Below, in pieces: positions 9,789 to 18,432 of a stretch of DNA of 64,000 nt. The position numbers and the translations under genes were made by a program. Within the stretch, counting starts at the first letter, position 1. Each line of letters starts with the position of its first letter. Source of the DNA: Rhabdobacter roseus (lineage in GTDB: Bacteria > Bacteroidota > Bacteroidia > Cytophagales > Spirosomataceae); NCBI RefSeq assembly GCF_014202275.1, contig NZ_JACHGF010000009.1, forward strand, positions 208,556 to 272,555, in the 5' to 3' direction. A model generated the notes under the pieces. That model was not told the origin of the DNA. It saw only the letters and a program-made list of their open reading frames with translations, and searched no databases.

Positions 9789-11627
9789 ATGAAAAGATAC
9801 GGAATTAACCTATCGTCATCTCTGATCTGCCTGGCCATGCTTGCCCTTAGCGGATGCAATGAGTCGTTTTTAAAACCCAAGCCACTTTCCTTTTACGAAC
9901 CCGATGTAACCTTTCAGGCATCATCAAGCCTCTGGGCCACGCTAGTAGCCTGCGAACGCAACATGCGAATAGAAGTTACGGGCGACGGCGCTCCAATCAT
10001 TACGGAATACATATTCTCCGAAGTGGGCGTTGAGGGTACCACTGACAAACCCGGTCCCGCTCAGGATATGAACCTGGTTATTCGGCCCGACGCCCAGCTC
10101 AACAGTGCAGATTACAACCGAATTGGTTGGTACTGGGCCGAAGGGTACCGGGGGATTCGGTATGCCAATGCAGCCATTGGCCGCATTGACATACCAACGG
10201 ACTATTCTTCCGAAGCCGAGCGCAATCACCTGTTAGGGGCGGCTTACTTCCACCGGGCTTTGCGCTACTATCGGCTCACTCATCAATTTGGGGATGTACC
10301 GCTGGTATTGGTCGAGCACAGTTCTCCTAAGCTCGATTTTCAAACGACAAAGCGGGAGGTGATTCTACTCAAAATGAAGGAAGATCTGGAATATGCGCAG
10401 CAGTGGGTCCCTGATGCTGTCAATAAAGGCCAGGTAACCAAGGGAGCCGTCAGCCACCTGCTGACTAAAGTGAATCTGGCATTGGGCCTGTTTGATGATG
10501 CCATTGCCTCGGCCAGCAACGTGATCGACGGGGGCGTGTATCGCCTCATGACCAACCGGTTTGGCGTGGATGCCTCTAACCCGAACCGAAACGTGGTTTG
10601 GGACCTTCACCGACCTGAGAACAAATCACTGGCTATTAATACCGAAGCCCTACTACTCACCATCGACCGGCTCAATATCGACGGCAATACGGGGAACCCC
10701 GGCGGGCTTACCATCATGCGGCAGGCGCTGCCTTTTTGGGCCAATGCCGGCATTATCACTCCCAACGGTAACCGTGGCACCAACGACCAGCCTACGGTAC
10801 CCATCAACCAGGTAACGGCTTACGGGCGGGGCATTGGTCGGCTAAGAGGCACCCCCTACCATACCCAGAAAATCTGGAAAGACGCCACTGACCTGCGTCA
10901 CGCCCCCGGCAACTGGATGAACATGGAAGACCTGGTCTACAATGATCCTGCTTTGATCGGCAAAGATGACTTTTACGGCAAACCTCTCCAGTTTAGGAAT
11001 AGCGCGGGCACGGTACTGGTAGCCGATACCATCCGCTGCTGGTTCGGGTGGCCGCACTATAAACTGTACGTGCCCGATCCTCTGCGCCCACAACCGCAGG
11101 GAGGCCATTCCGACTGGTACATTTTCCGCCTGGCCGAAACGCATTTGCTGCGAGCTGAAGCCTATTTCTGGAAAGGCCAGTTGCAGCAAGCGGCCGAAGA
11201 CATCAACAAAGTACGAGTCAGGGCCAAGGCAACCCCGATCACCGCCAGCGAGGTAAACATAGGAACCATACTGGATGAAAGAGCCCGGGAGCTTTTCTAC
11301 GAAGAACCCCGTAAAACGGAGTTGACCCGCATCGCCTACATTTTTGCACAAACCGGAAAAGTAGCCGAAAATGGCAAAACGTACTCTCTCGCTAATTTTT
11401 CGGACAACAACTACTTCTTTGATCGAATCATCGAAAAGAATGATTTCTATAACAAGGGAGTACGTACCAACTTTGGGGTAGAGTTTACGCTGAGCCCATT
11501 CCACGTGCTGTGGCCTATTCCGCAAAATGCCATAGACGCCAACGTCCAGGGACGGATTAATCAAAACAAAGGGTACTCCGGCTTTGAGCTCAACATTCCT
11601 CCCCTTACCGAAATCCCCCAAGAATAG
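9789..11627 (+). CDS. SusD/RagB-like glycan-binding lipoprotein (locus 1)
   Basis: 612 residues from the ATG at 9789, which gives a lipoprotein signal ending LALSGC; the longer frame from 9735 overlaps the end of susC and lacks a signal. The TPR-type SusD fold is shown by [40 protein letters not shown], the late [27 protein letters not shown] and the terminal region [10 protein letters not shown]. It forms the lid on the SusC encoded just upstream and captures the oligosaccharide at the cell surface. A strong hairpin terminator (11653-11688) follows 25 bases after the stop, closing the sigma-FecR-SusC-SusD unit. Confidence 0.94.
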   Translation: MKRYGINLSSSLICLAMLALSGCNESFLKPKPLSFYEPDVTFQASSSLWATLVACERNMRIEVTGDGAPIITEYIFSEVGVEGTTDKPGPAQDMNLVIRPDAQLNSADYNRIGWYWAEGYRGIRYANAAIGRIDIPTDYSSEAERNHLLGAAYFHRALRYYRLTHQFGDVPLVLVEHSSPKLDFQTTKREVILLKMKEDLEYAQQWVPDAVNKGQVTKGAVSHLLTKVNLALGLFDDAIASASNVIDGGVYRLMTNRFGVDASNPNRNVVWDLHRPENKSLAINTEALLLTIDRLNIDGNTGNPGGLTIMRQALPFWANAGIITPNGNRGTNDQPTVPINQVTAYGRGIGRLRGTPYHTQKIWKDATDLRHAPGNWMNMEDLVYNDPALIGKDDFYGKPLQFRNSAGTVLVADTIRCWFGWPHYKLYVPDPLRPQPQGGHSDWYIFRLAETHLLRAEAYFWKGQLQQAAEDINKVRVRAKATPITASEVNIGTILDERARELFYEEPRKTELTRIAYIFAQTGKVAENGKTYSLANFSDNNYFFDRIIEKNDFYNKGVRTNFGVEFTLSPFHVLWPIPQNAIDANVQGRINQNKGYSGFELNIPPLTEIPQE

Positions 11628-11652
11628 CCCCTAGCATCCTATGCAACCAGCC

Positions 11653-11688
11653 AGCGGTCGGGGCCAGAGTATTCTGGTCCCGACCGCT
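11653..11688 (+). terminator. Hairpin terminator after susD
   Basis: 16-bp stem: AGCGGTCGGG-g-CCAGA pairs with TCTGG-t-CCCGACCGCT around a GTAT loop, with one G-T pair. The T-rich tail is weak. It separates the susCD operon from the MFS gene; the remaining 249 bases to 11938 are AT-rich and must hold the MFS promoter, in which I could not place convincing boxes. Confidence 0.7.
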
Positions 11689-11937
11689 TCGTATTAGGGC
11701 TACCAGGTACTTGCCTTTCAGTTACTCTCTTTATCCACTTTACTGCATGAGCACCCTGGAAGTACCTGGTCTGGTGAAAGAAAAGGCATGAGACCAGGTT
11801 CCGGCTTTTTATAAAATTTTGCGCCTGGGGTACTTTCCCAAATATCTCCGCAAAAAAACTAAGGGTAAAGTAGCCCGAAGCGTGTCTGCTATATATATTG
11901 CAGTATCCCTAACTACTTATCCTCTTTACCCAAGCTA

Positions 11938-13179
11938 ATGAATACAATTCCGACGACCCGTTCCAATTTCTCCTACCTTTTCAGTGCGCCCGTTATTGTT
12001 GCCGCCCTTGGCTACTTTGTGGATATTTATGACCTTCTACTTTTCGGCATTGTTCGCATACCCAGCCTGGTGTCGCTGGGGCTGTCCGAGGAGGCCATCT
12101 CGGTGGTAGGGGCCAGTATCCTCAACTGGCAGATGACCGGCCTGCTGCTGGGCGGGATTTTGTGGGGGGTACTTGGCGACAAAAAAGGACGGCTCTCGGT
12201 ACTCTTCGGCTCCATTGTTACGTATTCCTTAGCCAACATCGCCTGCGGTTTTGTACAAGACCCTACTACGTATAAGGTACTTCGCTTCATTGCAGGCGTG
12301 GGCTTGGCGGGTGAGCTGGGGGCGGGCATTACGCTGGTGTCCGAAATCCTTCCCAAGGAACTCCGGGCTATAGGTACTTCGCTGGTAGCCGGTATCGGTT
12401 TATTGGGGGCGGTCGTAGCCTACTTTACGGTCGAGTTTTTTGATTGGCGCTACGCCTACTTCATCGGCGGCGGGCTCGGAATCATGCTACTGCTGCTTCG
12501 GGTGGGTGTTTTTGAATCGGGTATTTTTGAAGACGTAAAACATCTCAAACACGTTCAGAAAGGGAATTTCTTTGCCCTCTTTACCAATCGGGACCGGCTC
12601 GTGCGGTACCTCCGCTGCATCGGCATTGGGCTACCTACCTGGTTTGTGATTGGGATACTCTCTACCTTCAGCAACGAATTTGGCCGGGCGCTGGGCATTA
12701 CCGAAGCCGTCCGGCCCGGCCTTTCCATCATGTGGTGCTACGTGGGGCTGTCCATCGGGGATCTGTCGAGCGGGTTTCTGAGCCACTGGCTGGAGTCTCG
12801 CAAGAAAGCCGTTCTGTACCTCATGCTGTTTACGCTGCTGGTGAGCCTGGTGTACCTCTACGCGGGCATCGACTCGGCCGGGCACCTGTATTTCATCTCG
12901 GCCCTGCTAGGCTTTGGCATCGGATACTGGGCCATGTTCGTGACCATCGGGGCCGAGCAGTTTGGCACTAACCTCCGCGCTACCGCCGCCACCACCATCC
13001 CCAACATGGTGCGAGGTACGGTGGTGCTGATGACCACCCTCTACGGTACCTTCAAGGGGTCCTTCTCGGTGATTGATTCCGGCGCGCTGGTGGGCGTCAT
13101 CTGCTTCGCCATTGGTATCTACTGCATCCTGACCATTGCCGAAACCCACGGCCGCGACCTCGACTTCCTCGAAGAATAA
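11938..13179 (+). CDS. MFS transporter, probable sugar-acid/anion permease
   Basis: 413 residues with about 12 hydrophobic helices. The loop between helices 2 and 3 carries the MFS signature as GVLGDKKGRLSV. Conserved acidic and arginine residues occur in VLRFIAGVGLAGELGAG. The nearest broad resemblance is to anion:cation and sialic-acid-type symporters. It lies directly before an RraA-like protein and an enolase-superfamily dehydratase, so a sugar acid (aldonate) is the likely cargo, as inference. A broken second copy of its 3' end remains at about 16008-16136, with changes mostly at third codon positions. Confidence 0.88.
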   Translation: MNTIPTTRSNFSYLFSAPVIVAALGYFVDIYDLLLFGIVRIPSLVSLGLSEEAISVVGASILNWQMTGLLLGGILWGVLGDKKGRLSVLFGSIVTYSLANIACGFVQDPTTYKVLRFIAGVGLAGELGAGITLVSEILPKELRAIGTSLVAGIGLLGAVVAYFTVEFFDWRYAYFIGGGLGIMLLLLRVGVFESGIFEDVKHLKHVQKGNFFALFTNRDRLVRYLRCIGIGLPTWFVIGILSTFSNEFGRALGITEAVRPGLSIMWCYVGLSIGDLSSGFLSHWLESRKKAVLYLMLFTLLVSLVYLYAGIDSAGHLYFISALLGFGIGYWAMFVTIGAEQFGTNLRATAATTIPNMVRGTVVLMTTLYGTFKGSFSVIDSGALVGVICFAIGIYCILTIAETHGRDLDFLEE

Positions 13180-13180
13180 G

Positions 13181-13262
13181 AGGTACTTCGTATTTTTGAA
13201 AGTACCTTAGCTGAAAGCCCTTCCGGGTAGTTTGCAGAAAGACAAACTATCCGGAAGGGCTT
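13181..13262 (+). terminator. Two hairpins ending the MFS transcript
   Basis: Immediately after the stop, AGGTACTT (13181-13188) can pair with AAGTACCT (13200-13207). Then a 20-bp stem, 13215-13234 with 13243-13262 (one G-T pair, eight-base loop), is followed by CGCTTATTT. The second is a strong intrinsic terminator candidate. Confidence 0.75.
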
Positions 13263-13331
13263 CGCTTATTTCTAAGCTGGGTGAAGCCTACATCCTAGGG
13301 CTTAGAAACTCCCCACTGGGGCATCAAGAGG

Positions 13332-13391
13332 CCATCGCGGTGGTACTGCTGCAACCAGACCGTAGAGGTTCCAGCAGTACCACCGCGATGG
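13332..13391. repeat. Perfect 20-bp inverted repeat, 60 bp in all
   Basis: 13332-13351 (CCATCGCGGTGGTACTGCTG) is the exact reverse complement of 13372-13391; inside the 20-base spacer AACC and GGTT can extend pairing. It lies after the MFS terminator and upstream of the RraA-like gene, with no T-run, so it is not a simple terminator. It could be a small palindromic repeat element, an operator or an RNA structure. No second copy was seen in the window. The spacer 13180-13526 (347 bases) otherwise contains no gene that I can support. Confidence 0.6.
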
Positions 13392-13526
13392 GCAAATCGG
13401 GAAAGAGCAAGATTAGGTGTAAAACCGACTTCCAGGTACCCTTAATGGTCTCATTATACCATACATACGGATAAGTAGAATCCGGCGGAAGCCTGCCTTT
13501 ACTGGAAAGTGAAAATAAAAAAGGCA

Positions 13527-14477
13527 ATGAAAAGAAAAACCGGCATTCTGCTGACTTTCCTGGCTGTCCTTCTGGCAATGCGCGCCGTCGGTCAGCAGAT
13601 TTCAAAAGCTGACCTGTTGCTCCTTACTTCCGAATGGAAGGGGGAACGCTTTGAAGACGGACGTCCCAAGGTACCTGATCAGTTGCTCGACCGGCTAAAA
13701 CGGGTCACCCACGAAGAAGCGTGGGCCGTGATGAAAGGGAAAAATTACCGGTACCAGTATGCGGAAGGCTGGATGTGCATCAATCCCGACAGCGTACTGG
13801 TGGGCAGGGCCGTCACCGCTACCTTTTTCCCCGGAAGGCCGGACATCCACCGGATCATTGATAAAAAGGGGCATGAGCAGGATGGGCGCATAAAATCCCA
13901 GAATGCCTGGCCGCTGGAGCTGCTGGTAAAGCGTGATGTATATGTAGTGGATCAGTTTGGGATGCACGAAGACGGCCCTACGATCGGAGATAACCTGGGG
14001 AATTCGATTTACGCCAAAACCGGAAACGGCATTGTGTACGATGGGGCGATTCGGGACATCGCCGGCCTCAAGGAGATCGGCTCGTTTACTTCGTTTTTCA
14101 GATCCTATCATCCTTCCCATCACCTCAACAACCCCGAAGGTGTTTTGAACACCACGTTGGTGGGTATCAACCAGCCCACCCGCATCGGAAAAGTGACCGT
14201 CATGCCGGGAGATGCCGTCCTGGGACGCGACGGAGCCGTTTCATTTATCCCCCCGCATCTGCTGGAGCTGGTGGTGACCACCTCCGAAATCGTAAGACTA
14301 CGCGATATGTTCGGGCATGAGCGGCTAAAACAACAGAAATATACCGCCGGTGAAATTGATAACCGCTGGTCCGATGCCATTGAGAAGGACTTTTCCCAAT
14401 GGCTCAATCAGCACCTGGACGCGCTTCCCGTACCCAAAGAGGCCATCAAGAAGTACCTGGAAACACGCACGTGGTAA
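13527..14477 (+). CDS. Exported RraA-like protein (HMG-aldolase/oxaloacetate decarboxylase superfamily)
   Basis: 316 residues from ATG 13527; an in-frame GTG at 13509 would add six lysine-rich residues. The N-terminus MKRKTGILLTFLAVLLAMRAVGQ reads as a signal peptide. The RraA fold signature is present: GDNLGNSIYAKTGNGIVYDGAIRDIAGLKE corresponds to the GD..A..A...G..G.VVDG.VRD core, whose Asp and Arg residues bind metal and the carboxylate substrate in HMG/CHA aldolases. Unlike typical RraA (about 160-230 residues, cytoplasmic), this one is longer and exported. The dehydratase gene follows 32 bases later, suggesting joint action on 2-keto acids. The exact reaction is unknown. Confidence 0.82.
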   Translation: MKRKTGILLTFLAVLLAMRAVGQQISKADLLLLTSEWKGERFEDGRPKVPDQLLDRLKRVTHEEAWAVMKGKNYRYQYAEGWMCINPDSVLVGRAVTATFFPGRPDIHRIIDKKGHEQDGRIKSQNAWPLELLVKRDVYVVDQFGMHEDGPTIGDNLGNSIYAKTGNGIVYDGAIRDIAGLKEIGSFTSFFRSYHPSHHLNNPEGVLNTTLVGINQPTRIGKVTVMPGDAVLGRDGAVSFIPPHLLELVVTTSEIVRLRDMFGHERLKQQKYTAGEIDNRWSDAIEKDFSQWLNQHLDALPVPKEAIKKYLETRTW

Positions 14478-14509
14478 GGTATTCTATCAACCTATAACCC
14501 TGAAAAGTA

Positions 14510-15793
14510 ATGCAGCCAAACCAATCCCGCCGATCGTTTATCCGAAAAAGCGCCCTGTTGGGGGCGATGGGTACCACTGCCGCGTCTTCCTTTGGAAGCG
14601 GCCTCATAACGGCCCTCGACCGTACCCCAATGGCCTCCAACCCATCCGAGCTCCGAATTACGGACATCAAATGCGGATTTATACGAAACGGACACAGCCT
14701 TTTTGTTAAAATATACACGAACCAGGACGTCTGGGGCTGCGGGGAAGGGGTCGATGCAACGCCCGGAACGTACCACCTAGTAAAAATGATGGGAGCGCGG
14801 ATCAAGGGCAGGAGCCCGCTCAATGTGCACCGACTTTTCGAAGACCTGAGACGTGGCGGCTTTTTTGAAGGTGCCCAGTCGGGCATGTACGTCGCCGTTC
14901 TGACCGCTATCGAAACGGCCCTGTGGGACTTGACGGGGAAGGCGCTTGGACTACCCGTTTACCAACTTTTGGGAGGAAAATTCCGCGACAAAATCAGGGT
15001 TTATTGTGATACCGCGGCTTACCGTAGCGTCAACCCCACGCCCGATGATTTTGCCAAAAGCGCGCAGGATGCCGTTAAGATGGGCTTTACCGCCGTGAAA
15101 TACGATATCGATCAGCGCAACGATCCCAATAAATACGACTTCTATAACTGGACAGCCAGCCCGGGTGAGCTGGAAAGAATGTACAACCAAGTGGCGGCCA
15201 TCCGGAAGGCGGTAGGTCCTAAAATCGATATCTGCATCGATATGCACGGACGTTATGACCTCACTACCGGAAAAAGAGTAGCCAAACTCATGGAACCTCT
15301 GAACCTGATGTTTTTGGAAGAGCCCATTCCGGCCGAAAATGCCGACGCTTACCGACTGGTCACCGAATCGACCACCACGCCGATTTGCGCCGGAGAAAAC
15401 CATTACCTGGCTCATGGCTTCCGGCCTCTGCTGGAAAAAGGCGGGGTAGATATCATTATGCCCGACCTTCAGAAAGCCGGCGGACTAGGCGAAGGCCAGC
15501 GGATCGCCAATCTTGCCAACCTGTATTATATTCCTTTTGCCCCCCACATGGTAGCTTCTTACCTCGGGGCGATGGCCTCGTGCCACGTCTGCGCATCGGT
15601 CCCCAACTTTCTTATCCTGGAATGGCAGATGTACTTTCATGAGGATCCCATGTTCAAGGAAATCGTCACCTTCGAAGGGGCAATGGTAGAGAAAGGCTTT
15701 ATTACACTTTCCGAAAAACCAGGGATCGGGGTCGAAATCAACGAAGAAGGCATGCGGAAATACGCCACACCAGGCGTTCCTTTTTTTGAGTAA
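14510..15793 (+). CDS. Tat-exported enolase-superfamily (mandelate racemase-like) sugar-acid dehydratase
   Basis: 427 residues. The twin-arginine signal is SRRSFIRKSALLGA (residues 6-19). The capping domain (about 45-165) and the barrel contain the family's three metal ligands: Asp244 (CIDMHG), Glu270 (FLEEP) and Glu296 (AGEN). Lys197 (VKYD) and His346 (APHMV) are candidate catalytic bases. His246, next to the first ligand as in gluconate/mannonate-type dehydratases, favours dehydration of an aldonate to a 2-keto-3-deoxy acid. The substrate is unproven; rhamnonate, galactonate and gluconate all fit. Export of this family is unusual. The start is the only ATG giving the Tat motif. Confidence 0.88.
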   Translation: MQPNQSRRSFIRKSALLGAMGTTAASSFGSGLITALDRTPMASNPSELRITDIKCGFIRNGHSLFVKIYTNQDVWGCGEGVDATPGTYHLVKMMGARIKGRSPLNVHRLFEDLRRGGFFEGAQSGMYVAVLTAIETALWDLTGKALGLPVYQLLGGKFRDKIRVYCDTAAYRSVNPTPDDFAKSAQDAVKMGFTAVKYDIDQRNDPNKYDFYNWTASPGELERMYNQVAAIRKAVGPKIDICIDMHGRYDLTTGKRVAKLMEPLNLMFLEEPIPAENADAYRLVTESTTTPICAGENHYLAHGFRPLLEKGGVDIIMPDLQKAGGLGEGQRIANLANLYYIPFAPHMVASYLGAMASCHVCASVPNFLILEWQMYFHEDPMFKEIVTFEGAMVEKGFITLSEKPGIGVEINEEGMRKYATPGVPFFE

Positions 15794-16007
15794 ATGTGGT
15801 TCTCTTCCCTGTCTCTTTATTCGTACTTAAAATCGGTTTTTTCACTAGGGGATTATGCTAATCCTCACCTCCTTAATGCCTGGGTTTATTGAAGTAATAA
15901 CCTATCGAATGGAGGAAATGGACTTTGAAGACAACGGCCCCCCATCGGATGTTATCGTTTGTTGGTTATTTTCTAGCGCCATAGGGGCCTTGCACACCTA
16001 CTCTCCT

Positions 16008-16136
16008 CTAGGGCTTCAACAAAGTGATTGATTCTGGGGCGTGCTGGTGGGCGCCACCTGCTTTGCCATTGGTATCTACTGCATTCTGACCATCGCCGAA
16101 ACCCACGGACGTGATCTGGATTTTCTGAAAGAGTAG
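16008..16136 (+). pseudogene. Decayed 3' end of a second MFS transporter gene
   Basis: From GTGATTGATTC (about 16024) to the TAG at 16134-16136 the sequence closely matches the last 115 bases of the MFS gene at 13065-13179. Read in the proper frame it gives LVGATCFAIGIYCILTIAETHGRDLDFL then KE and a stop, against LVGVICFAIGIYCILTIAETHGRDLDFL then EE. About two extra bases after GGGGCG break the frame, and the part before 16020 is deleted or too eroded to read. Most differences are at third codon positions, so this was once a functional relative and not a recent partial duplication. The rest of the spacer 15794-16426 (633 bases) holds no supportable gene. Confidence 0.8.
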
Positions 16137-16183
16137 GGGAAGTTTTAAAAGGCTCTCATAACCATCATGATCCTACAAACTAC

Positions 16184-16239
16184 CTCCCCCGCCACGAATC
16201 GTTTTTGACCACGAAAGTCAAAAATACGTGGCGGGAGAG
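16184..16239 (+). terminator. Long hairpin in the spacer before the second ECF locus
   Basis: CTCCCCCGCCACG (16184-16196) pairs with CGTGGCGGGAGAG (16227-16239), with one mismatch, and GTTTTTGAC (16201-16209) pairs with GTCAAAAAT/A-rich bases from 16217. It lies downstream of the MFS remnant, and probably is that lost gene's terminator. Confidence 0.55.
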
Positions 16240-16426
16240 CTTTGCGTGTAAGCCTTCCTTTTGTAAACCAACTACCCCGGCCGGTCCCGCTTCTTCAACC
16301 TCCGCACTGGCTCCAAAGTACCTTCCTGCCAAAGGCCCCTCCCCAAAAAGTACCTTTAGGCAAGTACTCTCTCCCGTTGGGTAAAAACTTTCCTACATTT
16401 GCTTTGCTTAAGATAACTTCAAGCCA

Positions 16427-17026
16427 ATGGCAGCAAGGCCCCTTTCGGATACCGACCAAACGCTATGGCATCGCCTCCGCCAGGGCGATGAAGGGGCTTT
16501 TACGGAGCTGGCCGAGCACCATTACCGCAAGCTGCTCAACTACGGGCGCAAATTTAGCGCCAATCAACCCCTGCTGGAAGACGCCCTCCAGGAGCTCCTC
16601 GTGAACCTCTGGCTCCGCCGGGAGCACCTGGGCGACCCGCCGTCGGTGCGCCTGTACTTACTTAAGGCGTACCGCCACCAGCTATTCAAGGCCATCAAGC
16701 AAGACCCCTTCCGCAGCTCCGACGACCTCTCGGCTTCCGACGAACCCCTCGAATTTTCCATCGAAGATACCTTCATCCGTAACGAGAAAAACCAGGACCT
16801 ACAGGAGCGCCTCTACCACCTCATCAACGAGCTGCCGGAGCGGCAAAAGGAAATGATCTACCTGCGCTTCTACCAGGGGCTTTCGGTGGAGGAAATCGCA
16901 CAGTTGCTCGACCTCAAGCCGCAGTCGGTGAGCAACGCCCTCCAGCGGGCCCTGGCCAACCTCCGCGACAAATGGCCGCACTCGTTGCTGGCGCTTCTCT
17001 TCCTGCTAGGGTGGAGCCTGGGGTAG
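16427..17026 (+). CDS. ECF RNA polymerase sigma factor (second FecI-like)
   Basis: 199 residues, the same length as the factor at 4336 and clearly paralogous: RQGDEGAFTELAEHHYRKLLNYGRKF for region 2 and LPERQKEMIYLRFYQGLSVEEIAQLLDLKPQSVSNALQRALANLR for region 4. The C-terminus ends in a hydrophobic tail (LLALLFLLGWSLG), which is seen in some Bacteroidota ECF factors and may aid contact with the membrane regulator. FecR follows after 102 bases. It should activate the second SusC/SusD operon and perhaps the enzyme genes downstream. Confidence 0.93.
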   Translation: MAARPLSDTDQTLWHRLRQGDEGAFTELAEHHYRKLLNYGRKFSANQPLLEDALQELLVNLWLRREHLGDPPSVRLYLLKAYRHQLFKAIKQDPFRSSDDLSASDEPLEFSIEDTFIRNEKNQDLQERLYHLINELPERQKEMIYLRFYQGLSVEEIAQLLDLKPQSVSNALQRALANLRDKWPHSLLALLFLLGWSLG

Positions 17027-17128
17027 TTTCTTTTACTTTTTTCAAAAAAAATTGTCTTTAAGTGAGTATCCGTACGGAGAAATGGGATAATACTAGCAGA
17101 AAGTATTTACAATTTGCTCTCCGGTGCT

Positions 17129-18241
17129 ATGGACAAGGCTCACCTTGTAGAAGAACTTCTTGACAATCCGCGGTTTGTGGAATGGGTAACTAAAAAAAAC
17201 CACCACGACGACGCCTACTGGGAAGCCTGGACCCGCCACGACCCCGCTCGCACCGAAGCGCTAGAGCGGGCCAGGTACCTGCTCCTGACGTTGCAGGGGG
17301 AACTCCCCATTCTGACCGACCAGCAAGTAAAGCAGCGCGTACAGGCCGCCCTGCGGCGCGCCCAGGCCCAAGAAACAAACCTCCGACCTATATCCACACC
17401 TACTCCCTCCCCCTTTTACCGCAGCCGCTGGCTAGCCGCCGCCAGCGTGGTAGTACTGCTCGGCTTGGGCTGGCTCATCTACCGGACCACCAACGCGTCA
17501 GACGCCCAGGTGCTTTACCAGGCCCAGACGCAGGAGGTAGTTCAGAAGGGCCTTCAGCTCGTAGAAGTAGTCAACGAAGGTACCTCGCCCAAGTCCGTGG
17601 CGCTGCCCGATGGTAGTTCCGCCCTGCTTTCACCCCGTAGCCGCCTGAGCTTTCCGCATGAATTTGAGCCCAACCAGCGGCAGGTTTTTCTGGAAGGAGA
17701 AGCGTTTTTTGAAGTTACCAAAAACGCGGATCGGCCCTTTCGGGTGCAAGCCAGTGAGCTTACGACGGAGGTACTTGGTACGAGTTTCACGGTGCGGGCC
17801 TACGCTAAAGACGCCGATTTTAAGGTGGTAGTCAAAACGGGGAAAGTATTTGTTTTTTCCCAATCAAAAACCACCGAAGTACCCACCAGCCGCGAAGTGG
17901 AAGGCCTGCTGCTTACGCCCAACCAGCAGGCACTCTTCGACCGCAGGCAGATCCGGCTGAGCCGGTCGCTGGTAGAAGAGCCAGAAGTAGTGGTGCCGCC
18001 TACGGTCAATCAAACGTTTACGTACCGGGGTACCCCCGTCAAAGAGGTGTTTGAGGCGCTGGAGAAAGCCTATGGCGTGGAGATTATCTACGACGAAGAA
18101 GTCCTGGCGGCCTGCACGATCACGGCGGAGCTGGGGGAAGAACCGCTCTTTAAAAAGCTGGACTGGATCTGTACCATTCTGGAGGCGACCTACCAGCTGC
18201 GGGACGGGAAGATCATCGTGGTGGGTAAGCCCTGTAACTAA
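17129..18241 (+). CDS. FecR-family anti-sigma/sigma regulator (second)
   Basis: 370 residues from the ATG at 17129 (MDKAHLVEELLDN); an in-frame TTG at 17114 adds five residues and is less likely. The layout matches the first FecR: sigma-binding N-terminal part (RFVEWVTKKNHHDDAYWEAW), membrane segment at about 101-118, periplasmic FecR domain (PDGSSALLSPRSRLSF, LEGEAFFEVTKNADRPF, TEVLGTSFTVRAY) and the DUF4974 end (FTYRGTPVKEVFEALEKAYGVEIIYDEEVL). It partners the sigma factor encoded at 16427 and the STN domain of the receptor at 18433. Confidence 0.93.
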   Translation: MDKAHLVEELLDNPRFVEWVTKKNHHDDAYWEAWTRHDPARTEALERARYLLLTLQGELPILTDQQVKQRVQAALRRAQAQETNLRPISTPTPSPFYRSRWLAAASVVVLLGLGWLIYRTTNASDAQVLYQAQTQEVVQKGLQLVEVVNEGTSPKSVALPDGSSALLSPRSRLSFPHEFEPNQRQVFLEGEAFFEVTKNADRPFRVQASELTTEVLGTSFTVRAYAKDADFKVVVKTGKVFVFSQSKTTEVPTSREVEGLLLTPNQQALFDRRQIRLSRSLVEEPEVVVPPTVNQTFTYRGTPVKEVFEALEKAYGVEIIYDEEVLAACTITAELGEEPLFKKLDWICTILEATYQLRDGKIIVVGKPCN

Positions 18242-18305
18242 TCTTTTTCACCCTAAAACCAAGTACCTATGTAGCACAAGTACCCGTTTTTCTTTCAAAC
18301 AAAAA

Positions 18306-18397
18306 AGTGAACGATGCGCCCACACCGTTCACTGATTCACTCCCAGCCAGGTAGTTTGGTCGACTCCTCCCCCGACGGGGAAGGCTGGGCTTTTTTT
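18306..18397 (+). promoter_or_regulatory. Double hairpin leader between fecR and susC (locus 2), terminator-like
   Basis: First stem: AGTGAACG (18306-18313) with CGTTCACT (18326-18333). Second, compound stem: CCCAGCC (18342-18348) with GGCTGGG (18383-18389), containing an inner CCCC-gac-GGGG, followed at once by C and seven T (18391-18397). This is a textbook intrinsic terminator shape placed 36 bases before the susC start and after fecR. It could end the sigma-fecR transcript, with susC having its own promoter, or act as an attenuator. Locus 1 has hairpins at the same place (6216-6285). Confidence 0.7.
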
Positions 18398-18432
18398 GCC
18401 GATTCCTTTCAAACCGTCAAACAAACAAATCT

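Noticed and set aside
15855..16031. 58-codon open frame beginning MLILTSLMPGFIEV before the MFS remnant
   Set aside because: It runs into the pseudogene in the wrong frame, with no recognisable feature; likely chance in eroded DNA.
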